Positions 35,694-43,384 of a stretch of DNA of 64,000 bases are shown piece after piece. Location: the NCBI RefSeq assembly GCF_001682855.1, contig NZ_MAQW01000023.1, positions 205,348 to 269,347 on the forward strand, in the 5' to 3' direction. The first letter of the stretch is position 1. Each line of letters begins with the position of its first letter. Position numbers and translations under genes: made by a program. The notes under the pieces were generated by a model that made no database searches, had not been told where the DNA came from, and saw only the letters and a list, made by a program, of their open reading frames with translations. This stretch comes from Bacillus sp. FJAT-27264. GTDB lineage: Bacteria > Bacillota > Bacilli > Paenibacillales > Paenibacillaceae.

Positions 35694-36221
35694 TTGTTTG
35701 AAAAGTTGGTCCCGAAGCTCCGGGTGAATACGGTGTTCGATATCGCTCTGGAAGAGCTGTATCAGCAAGGCTACCGGGGCATCATTACGGATCTGGATAA
35801 TACGCTGGTCGGTGCGAAGGCGCCGTTAGCGACTCCTGAACTGCTGGTATGGTTCCAGAAGGTGAAGGAACTGGGTTTCAAGCTGATTATTGTATCCAAT
35901 AATAATATGGACCGGGTCTCGCGTTTTGCCACACCGCTCAATATTGAATTTGTACATCAGGCCCGCAAGCCAATCAATGCTCCCTTTCATAAGGCCATGA
36001 AGATGATGGATCTGTCACCTAATCAAACGATTGTGGTGGGAGATCAGATGCTGACCGATGTGTATGGAGGCAACCGGCTTGGTTTGTATACGGTGCTTGT
36101 GTTACCCATTTCTATTAAAGATGAGGGGATCGGCACAAGGTTCAACCGGCGGGTAGAGCGGATTGCCCAAAGCAGGCTCCGCAAAAAAGGATTGTGGCAC
36201 GAGGAGGAAAAACCCCAATGA
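35694..36221 (+). CDS. yqeG: YqeG family HAD phosphatase
   Basis: 175 residues, HAD subfamily IIIA. Motif I is TDLDNTL with both aspartates, motif II IVSNNN, motif III in QARKP and motif IV VVGDQMLTDV. The TTG at 35694 gives the family start (LFEKLVPKL) and lies seven bases after GAGGTG; upstream in-frame TTG/GTG codons are less likely. First gene of the conserved yqeG-yqeM cluster; phosphatidylglycerophosphate phosphatase activity has been shown for related proteins. Confidence 0.93.
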   Translation: MFEKLVPKLRVNTVFDIALEELYQQGYRGIITDLDNTLVGAKAPLATPELLVWFQKVKELGFKLIIVSNNNMDRVSRFATPLNIEFVHQARKPINAPFHKAMKMMDLSPNQTIVVGDQMLTDVYGGNRLGLYTVLVLPISIKDEGIGTRFNRRVERIAQSRLRKKGLWHEEEKPQ

Positions 36222-37345
36222 ATCAACACAGTGAAACACAGCGCCCTGTTAAGTGCAGCGGCTGCGGCATTAAGCTTCAGACGGAGGACAGAGAGCTTCC
36301 AGGCTTCATCCCCGAGACGGCTTTTAATCGGGAGCCTGTGATCTGTCAGCGCTGTTTCCGTATCAAGAACTATAATGAAGCTTCTTCTGTATCGGTAGAT
36401 CAGGATGAGTTTCTGCGTCTGCTGAGCGGAGTAGGCGAGAAGAATGCCCTTGTCATTCATATCGTCGATTTGTTCGACTTTGAAGGCAGTTTAATTTCGG
36501 GTCTGCAGCGCTTTGTAGGCAACAACCCTGTTATTCTTGCAGTGAACAAAAGCGATTTGCTGCCGAAGGTTACGAACTGGAACAAAGTTCGCAACTGGGT
36601 GCAACAACGCTGCAAAGAGCATGGATTGCGTACAGCTGAGATTGTACTCTGTAGCGCAAAGCGCAATCAAGGCTTTGACCGGCTGCTGGAATCGGTCTCT
36701 GAACTGCGTGGTCAACGTGATGTTTATGTCGTGGGTGCGACCAATGTAGGCAAATCTACGCTAATTAATCGTCTGATCTCAGACTATAGCGATCTGGATC
36801 AGGAGTTGACCACTTCACGCTATCCGGGTACAACTTTGGATACCGTGAAGATTCCGCTGGACGACGGTCATTACATTATTGATACTCCAGGGATTGTCTA
36901 TCCTTGGCGCTACAGTGAATTAGTGCACCGCCGTGATCTGGATGCGGTTATGCCTGTAAATCCGTTGAAACCGGCCGTGTATCAGCTGAATGCAGGGCAG
37001 TCGCTCTTCTTTGGCGGACTGGGACGATTTGATTTTGTGCAGGGAGAACGCCAGTCGTTTACCTGTTTCATCAGTGGAACACTGAACATTCACCGTACGA
37101 AGCTTGAGCGTGCAGACGAGCTATACGCGAATCATCGCGGCGTCATGCTGTCACCTCCGGCAGCAGATATTATGGATGAGCTGCCGCAGTGGCAGCGTCA
37201 TGAATTCCGTATTGGCCGGAATAGCCTCAGTGATCTATATATATCGGGACTGGGCTGGATTAAAATCAATGGAACGGAAGGTGCGGTTGTGGCCGTTCAC
37301 GTTCCACGCGGCGTGAAGGTGCTTACCCGCCCTTCGCTGATTTAG
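36218..37345 (+). CDS. yqeH: Ribosome-assembly GTPase YqeH
   Basis: 375 residues, circularly permuted GTPase. An N-terminal zinc knuckle (CSGCGIKL ... CQRCFRIK) precedes G4 (AVNKSDLL), G5 (CSAKRNQG), G1 (GATNVGKST), and G3 (DTPG), the permuted order. Needed for 30S subunit maturation. ATG overlaps the yqeG stop (ATGA). Confidence 0.96.
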   Translation: MNQHSETQRPVKCSGCGIKLQTEDRELPGFIPETAFNREPVICQRCFRIKNYNEASSVSVDQDEFLRLLSGVGEKNALVIHIVDLFDFEGSLISGLQRFVGNNPVILAVNKSDLLPKVTNWNKVRNWVQQRCKEHGLRTAEIVLCSAKRNQGFDRLLESVSELRGQRDVYVVGATNVGKSTLINRLISDYSDLDQELTTSRYPGTTLDTVKIPLDDGHYIIDTPGIVYPWRYSELVHRRDLDAVMPVNPLKPAVYQLNAGQSLFFGGLGRFDFVQGERQSFTCFISGTLNIHRTKLERADELYANHRGVMLSPPAADIMDELPQWQRHEFRIGRNSLSDLYISGLGWIKINGTEGAVVAVHVPRGVKVLTRPSLI

Positions 37346-37361
37346 AGAGGGGGACGCCAGT

Positions 37362-38231
37362 ATGGGATCTACTGCCGTGAAGTACAAGAACGGTGATATC
37401 CTGCTGGGTGTAATGGGAGACCCGATCGGACATTCCAAGTCCCCGCTGATGCACGGTGCCGCTTTGAAAGCTATGGGCATTTCCGGGGCTTACGTGCCCC
37501 TGCATGTGAAGCGTGAGAATCTCGGCGAGGCCGTGCGCGCGATTCGGACGCTGGGCTTTCGCGGGGTCAATGTCACGATACCACACAAGGTGTCAGTCAT
37601 GGAATATCTGGATCGATTGGATGAGAGTGCGCTTGCTATCGGCGCTGTGAATACCATTGTCAATGATGATGGTGTGCTCACAGGCTACAATACAGACGGC
37701 ATCGGGTATGTGCGTTCTTTGAAGGCGGAAGCGATCTCTGATCTGTCCGGTGCGCGGATCATGGTGATTGGGGCAGGTGGAGCAGCTAGAGGAATTGTGG
37801 CTGCCCTGCTTCAAGAAGCACCTGCTTCCATCGTCATTGCCAACCGCACCGCGGACAAGGCACAGGATCTGGCGGCAGAATGGAGCAGATCGGGTAGCTT
37901 GGCCGGAATCTCCCTGGATGACATGGGGGAGCATCTGAAGGATATCGATGTGCTGATCAACACCACTTCTGTCGGGATGTATCCCCATATCGACGGGCTG
38001 CCGGTAAATCCGGCACTGCTGCATCCCGGAATGGTGGTCAGCGACTTAATCTATAATCCGCTGCACACGCGGCTGCTTACGGAGAGCCTGGAAAGAGGCT
38101 GTATCATTCACGGAGGTCTGGGGATGTTCGTCTATCAAGGTGCTTATGCTCTTGAATACTGGACAGGGCAGACTGCTCCTGTGGATATTATGCGTCAAAC
38201 CATTGAGGAAAGCCTCAGCAGTGGAGCATAA
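37362..38231 (+). CDS. aroE: Shikimate dehydrogenase (NADP)
   Basis: 289 residues. Shikimate-binding PIGHSKSPLMH, catalytic Lys in VNVTIPHKV, Asp in YNTDGIGY and the NADP loop GAGGAARGI with NRT are all present. Reduces 3-dehydroshikimate. Start ATG after AGAGGGGGACG. Slightly long N-terminus compared with E. coli AroE (272). Confidence 0.96.
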   Translation: MGSTAVKYKNGDILLGVMGDPIGHSKSPLMHGAALKAMGISGAYVPLHVKRENLGEAVRAIRTLGFRGVNVTIPHKVSVMEYLDRLDESALAIGAVNTIVNDDGVLTGYNTDGIGYVRSLKAEAISDLSGARIMVIGAGGAARGIVAALLQEAPASIVIANRTADKAQDLAAEWSRSGSLAGISLDDMGEHLKDIDVLINTTSVGMYPHIDGLPVNPALLHPGMVVSDLIYNPLHTRLLTESLERGCIIHGGLGMFVYQGAYALEYWTGQTAPVDIMRQTIEESLSSGA

Positions 38232-38288
38232 GCAATGAATTTACTGGTTTAGGGTAATAATATGTTAATTAAGGAGTTTTGTTCATTT

Positions 38289-38582
38289 ATGTTAACTGGA
38301 AAACAAAAACGCTACCTGCGCTCGCTAGCACATCATCTTGATTCTGTATTTCAGGTCGGTAAAGGTGGCGTGAATGATCATCTGGTCCGTCATATCGAAG
38401 AAGCCATCGAGAAACGGGAACTGATGAAGATTAGTGTGTTGAACAACAATATTGAAGATCCGAAGGAAATCGGTGCTGCACTGGCCGAGCAATCGGGTTC
38501 AGAGCTTGTACAGGTTATTGGGAAGACCATCGTTCTGTACAAAGAATCCCGTGACAACAAGACGATTGAACTGCCGCGTTAA
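38289..38582 (+). CDS. yhbY: Ribosome-assembly RNA-binding protein YhbY
   Basis: 97 residues of the CRM/YhbY fold: MLTGKQKRYLRSLAHHL, VFQVGKGG motif (the GxxG loop) and VIGKTIVLYKES. It matches B. subtilis YqeI from the first methionine, which is why 38289 is chosen over the in-frame ATG at 38262 although the AAGGAG is 12 bases away. Confidence 0.94.
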   Translation: MLTGKQKRYLRSLAHHLDSVFQVGKGGVNDHLVRHIEEAIEKRELMKISVLNNNIEDPKEIGAALAEQSGSELVQVIGKTIVLYKESRDNKTIELPR

Positions 38583-38632
38583 CATAGCAGGAATCTAACG
38601 GGAATCGAAAAGGAAACGGGGAGGCGATCCTC

Positions 38633-39223
38633 TTGAAGATTGGAATCATGGGAGGGACTTTCGATCCTCCCCATATCGGTCATATGTTGGCGGCCGAATC
38701 GGCAAGGGATACCTACGTTCTCGATGAGATCTGGTTCATGCCTTCACATATACCCCCGCATAAGCATGAAGCAGGTGTATCCGGAGAAGATAGACTGGCC
38801 ATGGTGCAGGAGGCAGTAAAGGATCATCCCTCTTTCCGTACACTGGACCTGGAGGTCCTTAGAGGCGGAGTCTCCTACACCATTGATACGATCAGGGAAC
38901 TGCAGAGCGAGCATCCGCAGTGTGAGTTTTATTTTATAATTGGAGCTGACATGGTGCAGTACCTGCCAAAATGGCAGTCGATCGATGAGCTAGTACAGCG
39001 CCTGACCTTTATTGGTGTGGGCAGACCCGGGACGCCGCTGGAGCTGGAGACGTTGCCTGACCATATTGCCCGCCGGGTTATACTTGCGGATATGCCACAG
39101 GTGGATATATCATCGACGATGCTGCGGAAACGGGCGGCTGAAGGCAGGTCGATCCGGTATATGGTACCGGATGGTGTTTATGATTATGTGCAAAGGGGTG
39201 GACTATATGACATACAGTCGTGA
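38633..39223 (+). CDS. nadD: Nicotinate-nucleotide adenylyltransferase
   Basis: 196 residues with GGTFDPPHIGH (the (H/T)xGH nucleotidyltransferase motif) and the terminal ISSTMLRKRAAEGRSIRYMV motif (ISSTxxR). Joins nicotinate mononucleotide and ATP in NAD synthesis. TTG start after GGGAGGCGATCC. Overlaps yqeK by 17 bases. Confidence 0.96.
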   Translation: MKIGIMGGTFDPPHIGHMLAAESARDTYVLDEIWFMPSHIPPHKHEAGVSGEDRLAMVQEAVKDHPSFRTLDLEVLRGGVSYTIDTIRELQSEHPQCEFYFIIGADMVQYLPKWQSIDELVQRLTFIGVGRPGTPLELETLPDHIARRVILADMPQVDISSTMLRKRAAEGRSIRYMVPDGVYDYVQRGGLYDIQS

Positions 39224-39785
39224 AGCGCTTATTGAGGCAGTCTCTGCGCAGATGCCCGACAAGCGATGGAAGCATACGCTGGGCGTCATGGAGTCCTCCG
39301 TCAAGCTGGCGGAGACCTATGGAGCTGACCCTGTTCGCGCAGAAACTGCAGCCATTCTGCACGATGTAGCTAAGTACTGGCCTGTGGAACGTATGCGGGA
39401 CATTATTGAGCAGAATGGCTTGTCCAAAGAACTGTTGTCGCATGACAAGCAGCTTTGGCATGCAGAGGTGGGAGCTTTTGTCGCAGAACATGACTATGGC
39501 ATTACCGATTCCGAGGTGCTGGATGCCATAAGGTATCATACCTCAGGCCGTGAGGGCATGGGAATATTGGAGAAGGTCGTTTGCCTCGCCGATTATATTG
39601 AGCCGGGACGCGACTTTCCGGGTGTTAATCACATCCGCAAGCAGGCAAAAGTCAGTCTTGAAGACGGACTAGTCGCCGGTTTCGATTCTACCATCAGCCT
39701 GCTGCTCGAGAAACGCCGAATTGTGTTCCCGCTCACCGTACTGGCCCGAAATGATTTAGTCAGAATATTGGAGGAAAAAGAATGA
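39207..39785 (+). CDS. yqeK: HD-domain diadenosine tetraphosphatase YqeK
   Basis: 192 residues. The HD metal motif is seen as KHTLGVMES, ILHDVAKYW and HAEVGAFVA, with LADYIEPGRDFPGV near the end. The family hydrolyses Ap4A symmetrically. ATG 39207 lies after AAAGGGGTG inside the end of nadD. Confidence 0.94.
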   Translation: MTYSREALIEAVSAQMPDKRWKHTLGVMESSVKLAETYGADPVRAETAAILHDVAKYWPVERMRDIIEQNGLSKELLSHDKQLWHAEVGAFVAEHDYGITDSEVLDAIRYHTSGREGMGILEKVVCLADYIEPGRDFPGVNHIRKQAKVSLEDGLVAGFDSTISLLLEKRRIVFPLTVLARNDLVRILEEKE

Positions 39786-40129
39786 GTCCAACACCTAGTA
39801 AGCTATTGCAGCTGGCGCTTAAAGCTGCTGAAGATAAAAAAGCAATGAATGTCGTTGCGCTGGATTTGCGCAATATTTCACCGATCAGCGATTACTTTGT
39901 CATCTGTCACGGTAATTCCGATATCCAGGTGCAATCTATTGCTACCGAGATTCGTAAAGTCGTACATGAAGCAGGCGGTGTCATCCGTGGTATCGAAGGG
40001 ATGGACTCTGCACGTTGGGTGCTGATGGACCTGGGAGATGTAGTTGTCCATGTCTTCCACCGCGATGAGCGCGAATATTACAATATTGAGCGTCTATGGT
40101 CCGATGCCAAGGTTGTGGAGACTGTATGA
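39782..40129 (+). CDS. rsfS: Ribosome silencing factor
   Basis: 115 residues, complete RsfS/YbeB fold: KAMNVVALDLRNISPISDYFVICHG, ARWVLMDLGDVVVHVFH. Binds uL14 of the 50S subunit and blocks joining in poor growth conditions. Four-base overlap with yqeK. Confidence 0.95.
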   Translation: MSPTPSKLLQLALKAAEDKKAMNVVALDLRNISPISDYFVICHGNSDIQVQSIATEIRKVVHEAGGVIRGIEGMDSARWVLMDLGDVVVHVFHRDEREYYNIERLWSDAKVVETV

Positions 40130-41073
40130 ACCTGATTGCTGGAACTACAGTTACCTTAACGGTAGCACGTGAAGTATCTCCTTACGGTTATTTTTTGACC
40201 AATGGGGATGAAGAGGTCATGCTTCACTATACGGAGCTGGCTAATAAAAGCAAACCTAAAGCGGGCGACAAGCTGGATGTGTTCATCTTCTTTGACACTG
40301 AAGACCGCCTTGCCGCTACCTTGAATAAACCTTACTTGCAACTTGGTGAATTGGCGCTGCTGGAAGTAGCGGATATCCATCCCCGGTTGGGCTGCTTTCT
40401 AGAAATGGGACTTGGCCGTCAACTGCTGCTTCCCATCCGTGAGTTGCCTGATCTGAACGAGCTTAAGCCTCAGATTGGTGATAAGGTGTTTGTTCTTATG
40501 GAACACGATAAGCAAGGCCGTCTGCGTGCGAAGCTGGCCGGGGAGCAGGAGCTAGCTCCGCTTGCGGTGGCAGCGCCTGAGTCCTGGAAGGGCCAGACCG
40601 TCTCTGCCAGAGTGTACAAGCCGCTGCAAATGGGGACATTCGTCCTTGTGGATGCCGGTGTACTAGGCTTTGGCATCATCGGCATGGTACACTCCTCCGA
40701 ACGCAGCCGTCTGCTTCGTTTGGGCGAACAGATCGGAGCGCGGATATCGCATATTCGTGAGGATGGCCGGGTCAATCTTTCGATGAGCCAGCGCAAGGAA
40801 GTCGGGCGTGATGTGGATTCCACAACGCTGTTGGAATTCCTGAACTCCCGTCCTGGCGGCTCGATGCCGTATTCGGATGCGACGCCTCCGGACATTATCA
40901 AGCAACGTTTTGGCATCAGCAAATCAGCGTTCAAACGGGCGCTTGGCAAACTCATGAAGGAAGGCCTGGTTACCCAAAAGGAAAACTGGACCTATCTGGT
41001 CAGTTCACAGGAGGATGCTCCCGCTGAAGGAAACGGTGCCAGTGAGGGCGAATCCAGCCAAGACGGACAATAA
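40126..41073 (+). CDS. cvfB: S1-domain RNA-binding protein of the CvfB/YitL family
   Basis: 315 residues: N-terminal OB/S1-like modules (MNLIAGTTVTLTVAREVSP, VADIHPRLGCFLEMGLGR), a third module around GFGIIGMVHSSERSR..GEQIGARISHIREDGRVNLSM and a C-terminal winged helix (QRFGISKSAFKRALGKLMKEG). CvfB affects virulence and stress gene expression in staphylococci. ATG overlaps the rsfS stop, so it is part of this cluster, unlike B. subtilis, where yqeM follows yqeL directly. Confidence 0.9.
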   Translation: MNLIAGTTVTLTVAREVSPYGYFLTNGDEEVMLHYTELANKSKPKAGDKLDVFIFFDTEDRLAATLNKPYLQLGELALLEVADIHPRLGCFLEMGLGRQLLLPIRELPDLNELKPQIGDKVFVLMEHDKQGRLRAKLAGEQELAPLAVAAPESWKGQTVSARVYKPLQMGTFVLVDAGVLGFGIIGMVHSSERSRLLRLGEQIGARISHIREDGRVNLSMSQRKEVGRDVDSTTLLEFLNSRPGGSMPYSDATPPDIIKQRFGISKSAFKRALGKLMKEGLVTQKENWTYLVSSQEDAPAEGNGASEGESSQDGQ

Positions 41074-41102
41074 GCCTGATTATAGAAAGTGCGGTGAACG
41101 CA

Positions 41103-41873
41103 GTGCCTTCCTACGGGAAATTTGCTTATGTATACGATGAGCTGATGGCGGACATGCCCTATCCAGACTGGATTACATTTGCTGAGACGGCCTGGAGCAA
41201 ATACGGGAAGCCGCTGACGGTGGCGGAGCTAGGCTGCGGAACGGGGACAATCACGATTCCGCTGGCAGGAGCCGGCTACCGGATGACAGGCATTGACCTT
41301 TCAGAGGACATGCTGGCGGTTGCTCAGCGCAAGATGGAGGATCATCCGCAGGGACGGCGTTTTCTCAGAGAGGGAAGCGTTCGTTGGGTCAATCAGAATA
41401 TGAAAGCCTGGGAACTGCCCGAGCCTGTGGATTCTGTAATTTCATTCTGCGATTGCTTGAACTATGTCGTGGAAGAGGAAGATATCCGCGCAGTCTTCGC
41501 CCGTACCTATGCTGGATTGAAGCCGGGAGGAACGTTTCTGTTCGACGTCCATCACCCGAATACGCTGATCCGCTATGAGGAAGAACAGCCTTTTATTCTG
41601 GATGAGGAATCAGTATCCTATATCTGGACTTGTGAGCTGGACGTGCCACGACGCGAGATTGAGCATCATCTGTCCATCTTTGCCCGTGAAGAAAAAGGCA
41701 ACGGTTTGTACCGTCGTTTCGAGGAGACTCACATTCAGCGCGCTTACGAACCAGAATGGTTAAAGGCGGAGCTGCTTAAGGCGGGTTTCTCCAGCGTGGA
41801 GACATTCGCTGATTTCGAATGGGTTGAGGCGGATGATGATGCCCAGCGGTTGTTTTATATTTGTGTAAAATGA
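41103..41873 (+). CDS. Class I SAM-dependent methyltransferase (YqeM-like)
   Basis: 256 residues. Motif I VAELGCGTGTITIPLA, motif II/III GIDLSEDMLAVAQ and the acidic SVISFCDCLNYV stretch mark a class I methyltransferase; the opening YGKFAYVYDELMADMPYPDW matches YqeM of B. subtilis. Start is GTG at 41103 with GGTGA upstream; an alternative GTG at 41094 would add three residues. Last gene of the housekeeping cluster; substrate unknown. Confidence 0.88.
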   Translation: MPSYGKFAYVYDELMADMPYPDWITFAETAWSKYGKPLTVAELGCGTGTITIPLAGAGYRMTGIDLSEDMLAVAQRKMEDHPQGRRFLREGSVRWVNQNMKAWELPEPVDSVISFCDCLNYVVEEEDIRAVFARTYAGLKPGGTFLFDVHHPNTLIRYEEEQPFILDEESVSYIWTCELDVPRREIEHHLSIFAREEKGNGLYRRFEETHIQRAYEPEWLKAELLKAGFSSVETFADFEWVEADDDAQRLFYICVK

Positions 41874-41900
41874 TGGTTTGGGTGGCTCACTGATTTAGAC

Positions 41901-42086
41901 TAGGGGCGGGGGGGGCTGAACTGGAGCCGCTGCGGGCCGGAGGTTTCTTCCGATCGCTGTTAAAGTCCGATTTCTGATTGTAATAAGAGATTATAGGGTG
42001 AAATCGGACTTTAAAGGCGAACACTATCGTTTCTCCAGAATTCCTCCGGCCCTCCGCTCTTGTTCGAGCGAAAAGCACCGCCCCTA
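41901..42086. repeat. Large nested palindrome, probable dispersed intergenic repeat
   Basis: TAGGGGCGG at the left end matches CCGCCCCTA at the right; inside lie GGGCCGGAGG against CCTCCGGCCC and a perfect 13-base arm AAAGTCCGATTTC against GAAATCGGACTTT. The whole 186-base element can fold into one long interrupted hairpin. No gene, no transposase. Similar GC-rich palindromes are common between Paenibacillus genes, as I remember, and it may be a small non-autonomous element or an RNA. Confidence 0.75.
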
Positions 42087-42108
42087 ATCTCAAGCATGAG
42101 CCTTAGGG

Positions 42109-42147
42109 GGCAGCCGCCTGTGCGATTTTCGCAGGCGGCTGCCTTTG
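42109..42147 (+). terminator. Terminator-like hairpin
   Basis: GGCAGCCGCCTG and CAGGCGGCTGCC form a 12-base stem followed by TTTG. Could end read-through from the housekeeping cluster. Confidence 0.6.
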
Positions 42148-42177
42148 AAAATCTCACTTTGCTATAGAGTATTTAGA

Positions 42178-42208
42178 ATGGTCCGCCCGTGAGGGTGGGC
42201 CATTTTTG
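42178..42208 (+). terminator. Terminator-like hairpin
   Basis: ATGGTCCGCCC..GGGTGGGCCAT with TTTTT tail (one G-U pair), second in a row after the methyltransferase. Confidence 0.6.
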
Positions 42209-42222
42209 GTATACGCAGATCG

Positions 42223-42265
42223 CAAAAAAACCGGACAACCGTGCTTGTGGCACGAGTTGTCCGGT
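42223..42265 (-). terminator. Terminator of the 52-residue gene
   Basis: On the minus strand ACCGGACAACT..GTTGTCCGGT forms a strong stem with inner CGTGC/GCACG pairs and ends in TTTTTTT. Confidence 0.85.
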
Positions 42266-42278
42266 ATCCTTCAACCAA

Positions 42279-42437
42279 TTACCGATGCTCAAACAGATCA
42301 ATGGCGCCGAGCACGATATGCGCCAGACCAAATCCAAGTACGCCGGTTGCAGCCATCTTATACCTGCTGCCAAGAAAAGCGGCGCTAGAAGCAGTAACTA
42401 CGGTTCCAAGAACGGTTGGTATCAGACCTTCACGCAT
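42279..42437 (-). CDS. 52-residue membrane-type hypothetical protein
   Basis: Found by reading the gap; too short for usual gene lists. The product starts MREGLIPTVLGTVVTASSA and continues with SRYKMAATGVLGFGLAHIVL and IDLFEHR, two hydrophobic stretches. AAGGAG sits eight bases before the ATG, and a strong terminator follows the TAA, so it is a complete small transcription unit. I recall very similar short proteins in Paenibacillus genomes but know no function. Confidence 0.75.
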   Translation of the reverse strand: MREGLIPTVLGTVVTASSAAFLGSRYKMAATGVLGFGLAHIVLGAIDLFEHR

Positions 42438-42559
42438 ATGAAACACTCCTTCTCGGTGGTTTGAAAGACATGATTAGTGTGGGTAGAAGGGGTGACAATT
42501 ATACAGCACTCGGCTGGGGATGAATGGAGCGAGAAAGATGAGAAGAATTAGAAGGATCT

Positions 42560-42620
42560 AAAAAGGCTGTGCCTGCTTGAAGGAGATAATATCCTCCTTT
42601 CAAGCGAGCACAGCCTTTTT
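42560..42620 (-). terminator. Terminator of the secreted protein gene
   Basis: AAAAAGGCTGTGC..GCTTGAA and TTCAAGC..GCACAGCCTTTTT form a very long stem, strong in the minus direction. Confidence 0.9.
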
Positions 42621-42633
42621 GAATTATTTAGAG

Positions 42634-43164
42634 TTAAGGGATGTATTGCTGAACGATGGAAGTGATTACGCCGTCTTTGATCGTCAGATGGTAAGGGAAC
42701 TGGCTCAGATCCAAATTGTTATTCTTGGCAAACTGATGCGTGAATTCCTCCAGGCTTATTTTCTCGTTCCAGTGAATATCAATATCCTCCAGCTTGCCGG
42801 TACGATCATAAATTTGCATAGTCACGGTTGCATCAGGAGCTACCCGATAGGTAGTAAGTGTCTGACTGTCGTTCACGATATAATATCCATCAGGCGTTCC
42901 GCCCAGCTCTGCTGCGGCTTCCGGCTCTCTTTGGGCAAAAATTTTGTCTGCTGCGGCACCTTGGTACCATTCAATCTCATCCGTGCTTGCCGACAAGACA
43001 CCTTTACTTGAATGAAGAGAATGAATATACACGGTTGCATGCTGAACGGTGTCACCGCGGCCTTCCGCGCTGGCGAGGGTTCCGACTGTGCTTGCCGATG
43101 TAATGAGGGACAGGAATAACAGGACGACAACGGGCAGGACATAAGCTGACTTTTTCTTGAACAA
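42634..43164 (-). CDS. Secreted hypothetical protein
   Basis: 176 residues: signal peptide (KKKSAYVLPVVVLLFLSLI, cleavage near ASA), then a soluble domain without cysteines, with GGTPDGYYIVNDSQTLTTY and a KISLEEFTHQFAKNNNLDL helix. Looks like a small extracellular beta-rich protein; no family recognised. TTG at 43164 is preceded by GGGGGAG; an in-frame upstream ATG lacks a ribosome site. Confidence 0.7.
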   Translation of the reverse strand: MFKKKSAYVLPVVVLLFLSLITSASTVGTLASAEGRGDTVQHATVYIHSLHSSKGVLSASTDEIEWYQGAAADKIFAQREPEAAAELGGTPDGYYIVNDSQTLTTYRVAPDATVTMQIYDRTGKLEDIDIHWNEKISLEEFTHQFAKNNNLDLSQFPYHLTIKDGVITSIVQQYIP

Positions 43165-43384
43165 TGAAATCTCCCCCTTGGCATTGTGATACACAGTATA
43201 AGATTAATTACCCTTTGGGCTGTTAATCAAACGAGTATTGTACTATTAATAACGATGAAATGGTGGAAAGGTTGCAACTATTTTTGGACTACTGCAAAAA
43301 AGTGAATAGTCGCCATTCATAGTAAACGAAGGCTGCTCCGGGCATATTAGAATATCCAAACTTGAGGCTGGGAGTGACCGGAAA

